Shown here: one piece after another, positions 24,649 through 31,998 of the stretch
Layout: each line of letters begins with the position of its first letter
Numbering within the stretch: position 1 is the stretch's first letter
NCBI GenBank assembly: GCA_016185565.1
Contig: JACPNH010000019.1
Coordinates: 1 to 39,467, forward strand
Origin: Candidatus Woesearchaeota archaeon
GTDB taxonomy: Archaea; Nanobdellota; Nanobdellia; SCGC-AAA011-G17; JAGVZF01
Length of the DNA stretch: 39,467 nucleotides
Direction: 5' to 3'
Position numbers and translations under genes: made by a program
Notes under the pieces: model-generated
The model's input: the letters and a program-made list of their open reading frames with translations, nothing else
The model's database searches: none
What the model was told of the DNA's origin: nothing

Positions 24649-24747
24649 ATGCCTAGAAGCAATCTTCGCAAAAAACAAAAAAGGGCCAAGAAAAAATCAG
24701 GCAAAAAGAAATCTTATTACGATAAAGAAGAAATGATGGAGTATTAA
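24649..24747 (+). CDS. Tiny lysine-rich protein (32 aa)
   Basis: A 32-codon frame with a strong GGAGG at 24634-24638, 10 nt before its ATG, and TATA-like TTTATATATT near 24598. The protein is strongly basic at the start (RKKQKRAKKKSGKKK) and acidic at the end (YYDKEEMMEY), as in small RNA-binding or ribosomal proteins. It does not match any small ribosomal protein I recognise. It ends overlapping the primase gene by 4 nt, convergently. Confidence 0.6.
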   Translation: MPRSNLRKKQKRAKKKSGKKKSYYDKEEMMEY

Positions 24748-25493
24748 TTTCTTAAAAATTTAGGCATTATTTTCTTTTCATTTTCAGGATCAAAATTTTT
24801 TATTTCTATATCATTTAATGGCATTACAATTCTAGAAACTAATGAATTTAAGGAATAAGGCAGTCTTATTAGACGTATATGGCCATGACTAACCCAAGGG
24901 TCTATAGGGAATTTCTTTAGATTTTTATTAAGCGAATTTCTTTGGCGCATAGTTAATTTGAAGGCTTTTTTATCTCTTACATGAACATGACAGCCCCTGC
25001 CCGAATATATGATTTTGATATTTTTAAAGTATTTTTGAAGACTATTTTTCATTTTGATGCCGTAATTAAGGCTCATTTTAATACAATATGGACAGAACTT
25101 ATGAAGGCTTTTTTTATGATTAGGGCAATTTATGTTTTCTGGATCTATGTCAAATACCAGTTCTTGGCCAAGACAATTTTTTGTACTTAAAGCATTCTTA
25201 AAATTCATATTCTTTAAGGCTAGATTAGCATCTTTGTATTTATTTCTGTCATAATAAACGTCTTCTGGGGCTAGTTCAATTAATTTCTTTTTTAGTTCTT
25301 TAAAGCTTATGTTAGGCTTTAGAATTAGAAGTTTTTTCATCTTTTTCTTGTCTTTAATAATGTGAGTTTCAGATCCTAGATCAACAACAAAGAATTGAGG
25401 TTTTTCTTTAAACCAAGATATTATTTTTTTTATCGAGAATTCTTGTTCATAGAACTTTTTTCTTTCTGCTAAATTGCTTGGTCTTAATTCCAT
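24744..25493 (-). CDS. priS: PriS-like DNA primase small subunit, short and with altered third motif
   Basis: 249 aa, about 100 shorter than usual PriS, which makes RNA/DNA primers with PriL. Family landmarks: N-terminal PSNLAERKKFYEQEF, catalytic DID (D115, D117), zinc site C123/H126/C134/C137, SGRGCHVHV (164-172) and RLIRLPYSLN (207-216). In known PriS the segment before RLIRLP reads V-T-x-D and gives the third catalytic aspartate; here it is V-S-H-G (201-204). The protein may therefore be a non-catalytic or altered primase. Start is 6 nt after the DUF1858 gene stop. Confidence 0.85.
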   Translation of the reverse strand: MELRPSNLAERKKFYEQEFSIKKIISWFKEKPQFFVVDLGSETHIIKDKKKMKKLLILKPNISFKELKKKLIELAPEDVYYDRNKYKDANLALKNMNFKNALSTKNCLGQELVFDIDPENINCPNHKKSLHKFCPYCIKMSLNYGIKMKNSLQKYFKNIKIIYSGRGCHVHVRDKKAFKLTMRQRNSLNKNLKKFPIDPWVSHGHIRLIRLPYSLNSLVSRIVMPLNDIEIKNFDPENEKKIMPKFLRN

Positions 25494-25499
25494 TTAGAA

Positions 25500-25727
25500 T
25501 TACTTGGATTTTTTAGTTATTATTGAATTTAAGTGTTCAACCATTTCTTGCATTTGTTTTTTTGACATACCGTGACCAAGGGCACCCTGTTCAAGTGTTT
25601 CAAAAGTTGATGCTCCGCAACCTATGCAATGCAAGTTATATTTCTCCATTATAACTCCAGCTAATTGTGGATATCGACCAACTATCTCTCCCATTGTCAT
25701 GCCCTTATGTATTTTTACGATTGCCAT
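25500..25727 (-). CDS. DUF1858 domain protein
   Basis: 75 aa consisting only of the DUF1858 domain: a short helix-rich fold with C34-x2-C37 in HCIGCGAS. Related domains may bind a metal or undergo disulfide redox change; some are fused to hybrid-cluster or nitrite-reductase-related proteins. First gene of a likely pair with priS. A TATA-like AATTTATAAAC lies upstream on the minus strand near 25752-25762. Confidence 0.88.
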   Translation of the reverse strand: MAIVKIHKGMTMGEIVGRYPQLAGVIMEKYNLHCIGCGASTFETLEQGALGHGMSKKQMQEMVEHLNSIITKKSK

Positions 25728-25791
25728 GGTTTTATTACATTTATTATGGTTTATAAATTTTTTTATTACGATAAAATGTATAACAAAAAGC

Positions 25792-25800
25792 TTTAAAAAG
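25792..25800 (+). promoter_or_regulatory. TATA-like box for initiator tRNA-Met
   Basis: TTTAAAAAG-type A/T box 25-33 nt before the first base of the tRNA gene. Confidence 0.45.
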
Positions 25801-25824
25801 ACTCTATATCTTTTTGTCCTTTAT

Positions 25825-25967
25825 AGCGGAGTGGGGCAGTTAGGAGTGCCCGTCGAATCTTAAAAAGATGCGGAAGGCTCATAAGGCATTAACTGCTTAG
25901 AGAGACCCGGAGGTCGTTGGAAGTTTTACTTAAGTAAAGCTGACGAATTCAAATCCAACCTCCGCTA
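25825..25967 (+). tRNA. Initiator tRNA-Met(CAT) with three introns
   Basis: Acceptor AGCGGAG/CTCCGCT begins with an A1-U72 pair, and the anticodon stem has three G-C pairs next to loop CTCATAA: both mark archaeal initiators. Introns: 25856-25875 (20 nt, anticodon stem 29/30), 25884-25904 (21 nt, 37/38, ambiguous by one A) and 25921-25947 (27 nt, T arm at 53/54). The first and third have exact bulge-helix-bulge junctions: CCGT/GCGG with bulges CGA and AAG; CGTT/GACG with bulges GGA and AAT. Splicing gives 75 nt with T stem GTTGG/CCAAC and loop TTCAAAT, A73. Confidence 0.93.
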
Positions 25968-26104
25968 CTTTATTTTACAATATTTATAGGTCTTTTTTTA
26001 ATAAAACTATTAATTTTACTAAAATTAAACTCTAGTTTAAGATTTTTTATTAACTACCCATTTAGAGTTTTTATAGAATGAACGGACTTAAACTAATCTA
26101 GAAG

Positions 26105-26220
26105 CGCCGGAACTGGGATTTGAACCCAGATCTCCGTTAGGAGCCAGCTACCTAGTATTCTTTCCAGGTTCACCTTTCTTTAAAGAAAACTGGTGCCATA
26201 CCAGGTTAGGCGATTCCGGC
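26105..26220 (-). tRNA. tRNA-Ser(GGA) with two introns
   Basis: Minus strand. Acceptor GCCGGAA/TTCCGGC, D stem GCC/GGC, long variable arm CTCC-TAAC-GGAG and T stem CTGGG/CCCAG show a type II tRNA; G73 fits serine. Intron 1 (26169-26189, 21 nt, anticodon stem 30/31) has an exact junction: CACC pairs with GGTG, bulges AGT and AAC, hairpin TTTCT-TTAA-AGAAA. Intron 2 (26150-26161, 12 nt, at 37/38) has CTGG/CTAG pairing. Splicing gives stem CCAGC/GCTGG and loop CTGGAAA, anticodon GGA; mature length 83. Confidence 0.9.
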
Positions 26221-26241
26221 TTGGTATAAAAGGTAAAATTA

Positions 26242-26252
26242 TGATATATAAA
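26242..26252 (-). promoter_or_regulatory. TATA box for tRNA-Ser
   Basis: CTTTATATAT on the minus strand, 22-32 nt before the first base of tRNA-Ser. The slightly G+C-richer stretch beyond it (26254-26300) shows no recognisable RNA gene. Confidence 0.5.
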
Positions 26253-26354
26253 GCTGTCGCGCAAGCCGTTAGATGTGAGAAGTAGACGTGAATTTTTGTG
26301 CAAAGTTTGTTTTCAAAAGGTTTATATATTTTTTACTTTATATTAAAACTTCAG

Positions 26355-26588
26355 ATGGAAGATATTTTAGAATGCCCGCAATGTAGATCAAGAGAAATAA
26401 GTTTAATTCCTGATCAAACAGCCAAGTTTATATACAAATGCAACAATTGCAACTATTCTGGGCCCAGGATAATAAAATTGGATAAGCTAGAAGAGCAGAA
26501 GAAAAAATTAATGTCTATGACACTGTCTAAAGGCACAAGAAAAGAGATTGAAGAAGCTCTTAGAAAGAAGAAGGCTGGGATAAAATGA
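26355..26588 (+). CDS. Zinc-ribbon protein
   Basis: 77 aa from the ATG at 26355, chosen over an upstream TTG because a TATA box (TTTATATATT) lies about 30 nt before it. Two CxxC knuckles (C7/C10, C29/C32) make a zinc ribbon, followed by a charged helix. Possibly a nucleic-acid or protein adaptor; no specific family recognised. Overlaps the next gene by 4 nt (ATGA). Confidence 0.8.
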   Translation: MEDILECPQCRSREISLIPDQTAKFIYKCNNCNYSGPRIIKLDKLEEQKKKLMSMTLSKGTRKEIEEALRKKKAGIK

Positions 26589-26770
26589 TATACTGCCATA
26601 AATGCGGAAGAAGGACTGGCAAGCATGCTAATGTATGCAGTAACTGCGGGTCTTATTTGAGAAAAAGAGGGCATAGCACAAATTATACTTTAGTTATTAT
26701 AAGAGCAATTTTGCTTGTTGCTTTAGTCTTGTTTTTTATTTATTTATTCAATAAATATTTGGGAACTTAA
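26585..26770 (+). CDS. Zinc-ribbon membrane protein
   Basis: 61 aa: an N-terminal zinc ribbon (C4, C7, C18, C21 in YCHKCGRR...CSNCGSYL) followed by one membrane helix (about 38-56). This small architecture is widespread in prokaryotes with little known function. The 4-nt overlap with the preceding zinc-ribbon gene suggests the two products are made together. Confidence 0.8.
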   Translation: MIYCHKCGRRTGKHANVCSNCGSYLRKRGHSTNYTLVIIRAILLVALVLFFIYLFNKYLGT

Positions 26771-26780
26771 TAATTTAGAT

Positions 26781-27092
26781 TCACGATTCTAACATTTCTA
26801 TTTCTATAGAAACACCTTCAGGAATAGGAACCCTCATTACTAAGCGTAAGGCTCTTTCATCTAATCCGAGATCAATCAATCTTTTATGAATACGCATTTC
26901 AAACCTGTCAAAAGAAGCCTTTCCCTCCCCATCAGGACTTTTTCTTGTGGTGATTTTTAATCTTTTAGTAGGCAATGGAATAGGACCATAAATTGTTACA
27001 CCAGTTTTTTCAGCAATCTCTCTAATTGAATTACATATTTGATTTAACTTGTCTACTTCTGTGGAGGCTAAATTGATTCTTGCCTTTTGCAT
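26781..27092 (-). CDS. rps10: Small-subunit ribosomal protein uS10
   Basis: 103 aa from the ATG at 27092 ([13 protein letters not shown]); the longer frame to 27152 adds a non-conserved hydrophobic stretch and ignores the TATA box. Family stretches: [27 protein letters not shown] and [10 protein letters not shown]. uS10 binds the 30S head. In many archaea it follows EF-1alpha; here it stands alone. Confidence 0.95.
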   Translation of the reverse strand: MQKARINLASTEVDKLNQICNSIREIAEKTGVTIYGPIPLPTKRLKITTRKSPDGEGKASFDRFEMRIHKRLIDLGLDERALRLVMRVPIPEGVSIEIEMLES

Positions 27093-27114
27093 GATTGTAA
27101 AAGAAAAATAGTAA

Positions 27115-27122
27115 TTTATAAA
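27115..27122 (-). promoter_or_regulatory. TATA box for uS10
   Basis: TTTATAAA about 26 nt before the ATG at 27092; it decides the start codon. Confidence 0.65.
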
Positions 27123-27313
27123 GCTTACTAAAAAGCTATGAATTTTCAGCATATTTTTTAATAAAGAGGTGTACTATTTAATTGGAGTTCTTGCATTCGC
27201 AAATTCTTTGAAGAAGCTTATTATCATTTATAAACTATGCAATTCCCTCATTTATGTAATTTTATAGGCTTAAATTCAAAAGATTTATAATTTTAGATAA
27301 ATCTGGTTATTAT

Positions 27314-27724
27314 ATGGCAAGATTCTTTAGAAGAGTGACCATAGTCAGAGTGGAAAAACCATCAAGATTTACGATTAATGAAGAGATACAGTGGTTTTCA
27401 AATAGTCTAGGCCTATTTGGAGAAAGGGATAAGGAAAAATCAAAATTCAGAATATTCCTAGAACTTTTAAAGGCTGCAAAGCTTAAGAAAGGACTGAGTA
27501 CGGAACAATTGTCAGAAAAAACTAATTTAACTAGGGCTACAATAATACATCATCTCAACTTGTTAATGGAGCAGGGATTAGTTATAGAAAAAGATGGGAA
27601 GTATTATCTAAGACTGCAAACCTTAGAGGAATTAGTTGGAGCCTTGCAACAAGACATAAGAGAAATATTTGGCGAGCTTTATAAAATTGCAGAGTCAATA
27701 GACAAGGAACTCGGATTGAAATGA
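27314..27724 (+). CDS. ArsR-like winged-helix transcriptional regulator
   Basis: 136 aa. A basic N-terminal strand region (1-20) precedes a winged helix (about 45-100) with LSTEQLSEKTNLTRATIIHHLNLL as the recognition helix unit and a beta wing (VIEKDGKYYLR). A C-terminal helix (about 103-135) probably dimerises. Overlaps the TIM-barrel-like gene by 4 nt (ATGA), so it probably controls or assists that gene. TATA-like ATTTATAAT at about 27283. Confidence 0.85.
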   Translation: MARFFRRVTIVRVEKPSRFTINEEIQWFSNSLGLFGERDKEKSKFRIFLELLKAAKLKKGLSTEQLSEKTNLTRATIIHHLNLLMEQGLVIEKDGKYYLRLQTLEELVGALQQDIREIFGELYKIAESIDKELGLK

Positions 27725-28455
27725 TTATTAGTTTCTTTGAAGAGTTTCCCAATAGTGAAAATTTAGAAAAATTAGAACTTGTTGATTGGGATACTAAACT
27801 ATATTTAGCAAGTAAAAGCCTCAAAGAGTTCCATAGAATAAGAAGAGGGATAAAAAATGAACATGTTAGAGAGCTTATTTATTGGCCCATTTTAAAGCAT
27901 GATTATTATATATCACCATTTTCTAAAAGAAAAAATTTAGAGGCTATTTTTAATGAAATCGGAGATGAAAATGTGAGTGTTCTTTTGGATGCGGAGTGGC
28001 CATTAAAAAAAAGGGTGGCATTAAAAGAAATTTTTAGTTTTTTTGGCAATAGAAGACTAATAAGGAATTTTGTTTTGCAACATAATAATATATACGTGGC
28101 TGAATATTATCATATGGGGGCGTTTATGGACGCTATTTATGGGTTTTTAGGGTTGCATTTTGATCCAAATAAATTTAATAATAGAGCCATCAGAATGGTT
28201 TATCATTCCTTGCATAATTTTGATAAAAACACCATTAATGAGCTGAGAAGATGCGAGGAAAGTTATAAAGATAAATTTTTGGTTGCTTATGGCACTATTG
28301 CTAGAGGAATTTTAAAAAATGAACCCATTCTGCCTCTTTCTAGATTAGAAGAAGATTTAATTATTGCCAAGGAACTAGGAATAAGAGAGGTTGTTATTTA
28401 TAGATTGGGTGGCTTGAATGAGGATTATGCTAGGTTATTAAAACAATATGCATAA
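27721..28455 (+). CDS. Predicted TIM-barrel protein of unknown function
   Basis: 244 aa. Repeated beta-alpha units are suggested by segments such as VSVLLDAEWP, IREVVIYRLGG and KFLVAYGTIARG, and by the WPILKHDYYISPFSKRKNLEAIF segment, reminiscent of glycosidase-like barrels. Conserved-looking acidic residues sit at strand ends (DAEWP, VVIYRLGG). No membrane segment. I recognise no characterised family. The tight coupling to a winged-helix regulator suggests an inducible enzyme; this is inference. Confidence 0.6.
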   Translation: MIISFFEEFPNSENLEKLELVDWDTKLYLASKSLKEFHRIRRGIKNEHVRELIYWPILKHDYYISPFSKRKNLEAIFNEIGDENVSVLLDAEWPLKKRVALKEIFSFFGNRRLIRNFVLQHNNIYVAEYYHMGAFMDAIYGFLGLHFDPNKFNNRAIRMVYHSLHNFDKNTINELRRCEESYKDKFLVAYGTIARGILKNEPILPLSRLEEDLIIAKELGIREVVIYRLGGLNEDYARLLKQYA

Positions 28456-28457
28456 TT

Positions 28458-28652
28458 TTATTTTTCTATTTCTTTTTTTAATCCCTTTTCATAAGCACCT
28501 GTCCATTTAAAGAATGTTGGCTTTCTTTTTAACTTAATCAGGTTTTTCTCGCATTTATTGCTGCAGAAATTCAAGATTTTACCAGATCTCAATACAAGAA
28601 TCTTTCCTGTCCCTCTTGGAATATTGCATTTACAAAAACTACAGATTGCCAT
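28458..28652 (-). CDS. rpl24e: Large-subunit ribosomal protein eL24
   Basis: 64 aa zinc-binding ribosomal protein with C4, C7, C30 and C34. The sequence follows the family pattern CSFC...IPRGTGKILVLRSGKILNFCSNKC and the TFFKWTGAY segment. Last gene of an eL8-eS28-eL24 operon, the conserved archaeal order. Confidence 0.96.
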   Translation of the reverse strand: MAICSFCKCNIPRGTGKILVLRSGKILNFCSNKCEKNLIKLKRKPTFFKWTGAYEKGLKKEIEK

Positions 28653-28653
28653 T

Positions 28654-28932
28654 TTAGCGTTTCTTTTGTGTTAGACGGCGAGCTTCTATTTCTGTTTCTC
28701 TTAGCATTAATATATCGCCTTCCTTTACAGGGCCTTTGCAGTTCCTTCTTATTATTTTACCGGCATCCCTGCCTTCTAGGATTTTTACTCGTACTTGGGT
28801 TACCTCTCCTCTAGCTCCGGTTCTGCCAATGGTTTCTTCTACTCTAGCAGGGAATGCTCTGGTAAATATTGATTTTTCCCTAAATTCTTCACGTTTAATT
28901 TCTTTTACGGGAGCGTGAGAAGATTTTTCCAT
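28654..28932 (-). CDS. rps28e: Small-subunit ribosomal protein eS28
   Basis: The S1-like fold with [19 protein letters not shown] and the terminal [10 protein letters not shown] are diagnostic. At 92 aa it is about 20-25 residues longer than usual; the extra length is an N-terminal charged extension (about 1-24). It sits between eL8 (2 nt away) and eL24 (1 nt away). Confidence 0.96.
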   Translation of the reverse strand: MEKSSHAPVKEIKREEFREKSIFTRAFPARVEETIGRTGARGEVTQVRVKILEGRDAGKIIRRNCKGPVKEGDILMLRETEIEARRLTQKKR

Positions 28933-28934
28933 TT

Positions 28935-29270
28935 TTATTTATTAAGTTCCTTGATAATATCCTTAGAATCTCCCTCCTTTATTATTGCGACTGCAGATGT
29001 TGGAACACTTAAACCAGCGCTTAATCCAAGTTCCTGCCTGCTTGGAACTGGAATTAATGGAATATTTTTTTCCTTGCATAATAAAGGCAGATGCATTATT
29101 ATTTCCTTAGGATTTACATCAGTAGCAACAACTACTAATTTTGCTTGGCCTCTTTCAATAGTTTTAGTGACTTCGTTAATGCCTTTTTTTACTTTGCCAG
29201 TTTTTTTGGCAATTTCAACAGCTTCCAAAGCCCTCTTAGTAGTTTCTTTTGAAACTTCTTTAAACTCCAT
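28935..29270 (-). CDS. rpl7ae: Ribosomal protein eL8 (L7Ae), kink-turn binding protein
   Basis: 111 aa. Binds kink-turns in 23S rRNA and, in archaea, in box C/D and H/ACA guide RNAs and RNase P. Signatures: [46 protein letters not shown] and the C-terminal [17 protein letters not shown] at 29277-29281 (minus strand) lies 6 nt before the ATG, unlike the leaderless genes around it. First gene of the operon. Confidence 0.97.
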   Translation of the reverse strand: MEFKEVSKETTKRALEAVEIAKKTGKVKKGINEVTKTIERGQAKLVVVATDVNPKEIIMHLPLLCKEKNIPLIPVPSRQELGLSAGLSVPTSAVAIIKEGDSKDIIKELNK

Positions 29271-29387
29271 TTTTAACCTCCTTCATAAATTCAATCACAG
29301 GTTTAGATTTTTGTAAAATAGAGCTTTATAAAGGTTTTGGATTGTTAGCGGGAAGATTTTTATATTAATGTTTTTTATTTAATTGAT

Positions 29388-30392
29388 ATGGGAGTTCAAC
29401 TAGGCAATATAATTCCAAAGCACGAAATTAAGATAGAAGCTTTAAATGGAAAGATTGTTGCTATAGATGCTTCTAATATTTTGTATCAGTTTTTAAGTTC
29501 AATAAGACAGCAAGATGGAACTCCATTAAAGGATTCTGAAGAAAATATAACTAGCCATTTGGTCGGCTTGAGCACAAGAATACCAAAATTAATGTCAGAA
29601 GGATTAAGAATTTGCTTTGTTCTTGATGGGAAGAGCCCAGAATTAAAAGGTAAGGAGCAAGAAGATCGCGAGATTAAGAAATTAATGGCTGAAGAAAAAT
29701 TACATCAAGCTAAGGAATTAGAAGATGTTGAGTTAATGCACAAGTACAGTATGCAAACTACAAGGCTTAGTAAAGATATGATTAAGGAAGCAAGGGAATT
29801 AATGGAATATTTTGGATTGCCAGTAATTCAAGCTCCTAGCGAGGCAGAAGCGCAGGCTGCATTTATGACTACAAGAGATGTATATGCCATAGTAAGCCAG
29901 GACTATGATAGTTTGTTATTTGGGGCTGTAAAAGTAGTTAGGAACCTTACTATTTCGCAAAGAAAAAAATTACCTAGTGGAGGAAGTATAGCCATTAAGC
30001 CTGAAATAATTTATTTGGAGGAGGTTCTAGATAGCTTAGGAATAAAACAGGATCAATTAATTGTTATGGGCATTTTAATTGGAACTGACTTCAACAACAA
30101 AGGTGTAAAAGGTATCGGGCCAAAGAATGCATTAAAATTGATTAAACAGCATAAAGATTATGGCAAATTGTTTAAAAGTGTTAATGCAGATTTTGACTGG
30201 AAGGAAATTTATGACATATTTAAAAAAATGCCCGTGCTTAAAGATTACAAGCTTAAATGGGGCCATATTAATGAGGAAAAGATCAAAGAGCTTTTAATAG
30301 ATAAGCATGATTTCAGCAAAGAAAGAGTAGACAAGATATTCGAAACTCTTGGAAGAAAAACAGGGCAGTCTGGATTGGACAGATGGTTTTGA
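29388..30392 (+). CDS. fen: Flap endonuclease FEN-1
   Basis: 334 aa nuclease that removes RNA/DNA flaps during Okazaki fragment maturation. The N-terminal GVQLGNI is the processed amino end; acidic metal sites appear in IDASN, VLDGKSPELK, APSEAEAQA and SQDYDSLLFG, and the helix-hairpin-helix in GTDFNNKGVKGIGPKNALKLI. The C-terminus QSGLDRWF (327-334) is a consensus PCNA-interacting peptide. TATA box at about 29359-29366, 26 nt upstream. Confidence 0.97.
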   Translation: MGVQLGNIIPKHEIKIEALNGKIVAIDASNILYQFLSSIRQQDGTPLKDSEENITSHLVGLSTRIPKLMSEGLRICFVLDGKSPELKGKEQEDREIKKLMAEEKLHQAKELEDVELMHKYSMQTTRLSKDMIKEARELMEYFGLPVIQAPSEAEAQAAFMTTRDVYAIVSQDYDSLLFGAVKVVRNLTISQRKKLPSGGSIAIKPEIIYLEEVLDSLGIKQDQLIVMGILIGTDFNNKGVKGIGPKNALKLIKQHKDYGKLFKSVNADFDWKEIYDIFKKMPVLKDYKLKWGHINEEKIKELLIDKHDFSKERVDKIFETLGRKTGQSGLDRWF

Positions 30393-30393
30393 G

Positions 30394-31923
30394 TTAAGTT
30401 CTTGGTGTCAAACTCAGACTTTTTAATAAGACTTGTTCTATTTCATTGTGTAAGGCATTTAATGCAGAATGTTGGGCTTGTAGTTGTGCTCTTAAACCCG
30501 CAATATCCTTATTCTTTAAATTATCTGCGCTTGTGATAGAAATTTCTTTTCCTAAATTTTCTCTTATTTTCCTTGTCAATTCTATCGCCCTCGCGTAATT
30601 TGATGCAAGAACAGCTTTGTTTAATTCATTAACATAATTTATGTCGTCTCTATTAAACTGGGATAATGTAGCATATATTTTAATTCTCTGCGGATTCACA
30701 AGTTTTCTTATGTTATTCAATGTTATTGCAATATTTGACCTTAATCTTTCGATTTCTGATTCTTTATTTTTCAATACTGGATCATTTATATTTTTTGTTA
30801 TATCTTGCAATTCTTTGAAAACTCTTTTTTGGTCGTTAATTTGTTTTTTGGTTTCTATATTGAGTAAGTTAACATCTTGAGATTCTAGTTTTCTTTCTTG
30901 CTCTATTAGTTTTGTTGATGCTGATAAATCAGTAAACAACTGCTGGATTAAACCATTTAACCTTGTTTGAGCTTCTTGGTATCTTTGCTTTAATGTATTA
31001 ATTTGAGAAATGACATTTGGATCTTTGCTTTGGAATTTTAGATTAGTATCATTAAGATCTCTGATTAGAGCTTCTGTCTGAGTAATCATCCTTAATCTGT
31101 TCTGTTCATTTTTTAATAAATCTACTGAGAGTTGATTTTGCTGATTCTGGATATTTTGCATCAGTCTATCCAGTTGCTGCAGTTCACTAGTAATTTTTGT
31201 TAATTTTTCTTGGTCTCTGTGCTGAAACCAAGGTCTTGTTGCCCCGCTAATCACACTTGCAGCCCCACCAACTAAATTGCTTGATGCATTGAATAGTTCA
31301 TCAGGTGTTCTAAGATTGTTTATTCCAACTACACCGCCGCGAAAAAACATTATACGACCGATAATCAAAAAAACAATTATAGCAGTAATGGCTGTTAGTA
31401 TTGTCCATAAACCGAAAAAATTTTTGTCTATTTGTTTGGTGTAATCGCCTAGGCCGATACTTAATGCCCAGTAAGCTATTAAATAAAACAAAGCATATGT
31501 GTAGAAACCGCCAATCTTGTTTTTTCTTAATGCAGTATAAATTGTTCCTATTAGCACAAGTAGTCCAACAAGAAGGCCTAATTTCCCGAGATCTCCTAAA
31601 TAGAAATTGGCTGCTTTTTCTCCCGAATAAAATATCAGCCCCATTATACTTCCAATAACCCATCCGATATTTCTGTTACCAAATTTGTTACCGTAAACTC
31701 CTACTGCAACTATAGATATAGCAATAGCTACTAGGATAGAGTCTATGGCTTGTCCATGTCCAAGGGGCTCTTTAGTGTATAAATTAGGTCCAAAAACACT
31801 ACCTAATGTATCGAAAGCATCTCCTAAAACACCTCGGCCACTAGCTGCAAAAGTAAAACCTGCTATAAAAATTACAAATAAGAAAATATAAATTACTAAA
31901 AGCCCTCTTTTTTTCATTTCCAT
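30394..31923 (-). CDS. Large membrane protein with cytoplasmic coiled coil
   Basis: 509 aa, not recognised. The N-terminal hydrophobic segment (about 6-26) may be a signal peptide. Five further hydrophobic segments lie between about 58 and 194. The remaining 280 residues are a Q/N/L-rich charged helical region (about 230-500) typical of long coiled coils. It ends 1 nt from fen, convergently. Probably structural or scaffold; inference only. Confidence 0.75.
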   Translation of the reverse strand: MEMKKRGLLVIYIFLFVIFIAGFTFAASGRGVLGDAFDTLGSVFGPNLYTKEPLGHGQAIDSILVAIAISIVAVGVYGNKFGNRNIGWVIGSIMGLIFYSGEKAANFYLGDLGKLGLLVGLLVLIGTIYTALRKNKIGGFYTYALFYLIAYWALSIGLGDYTKQIDKNFFGLWTILTAITAIIVFLIIGRIMFFRGGVVGINNLRTPDELFNASSNLVGGAASVISGATRPWFQHRDQEKLTKITSELQQLDRLMQNIQNQQNQLSVDLLKNEQNRLRMITQTEALIRDLNDTNLKFQSKDPNVISQINTLKQRYQEAQTRLNGLIQQLFTDLSASTKLIEQERKLESQDVNLLNIETKKQINDQKRVFKELQDITKNINDPVLKNKESEIERLRSNIAITLNNIRKLVNPQRIKIYATLSQFNRDDINYVNELNKAVLASNYARAIELTRKIRENLGKEISITSADNLKNKDIAGLRAQLQAQHSALNALHNEIEQVLLKSLSLTPRT

Positions 31924-31998
31924 CGAGTTTAAATTAACATTAGGATGTTTATAAACATTTTGAAAAACTTTATATACGAAGATGCTTATTTTTAATCA

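Noticed and set aside
26254-26300. Slightly G+C-richer stretch between tRNA-Ser and a zinc-ribbon gene, considered as a guide RNA
   Set aside because: No convincing C and D boxes or ACA end could be found.
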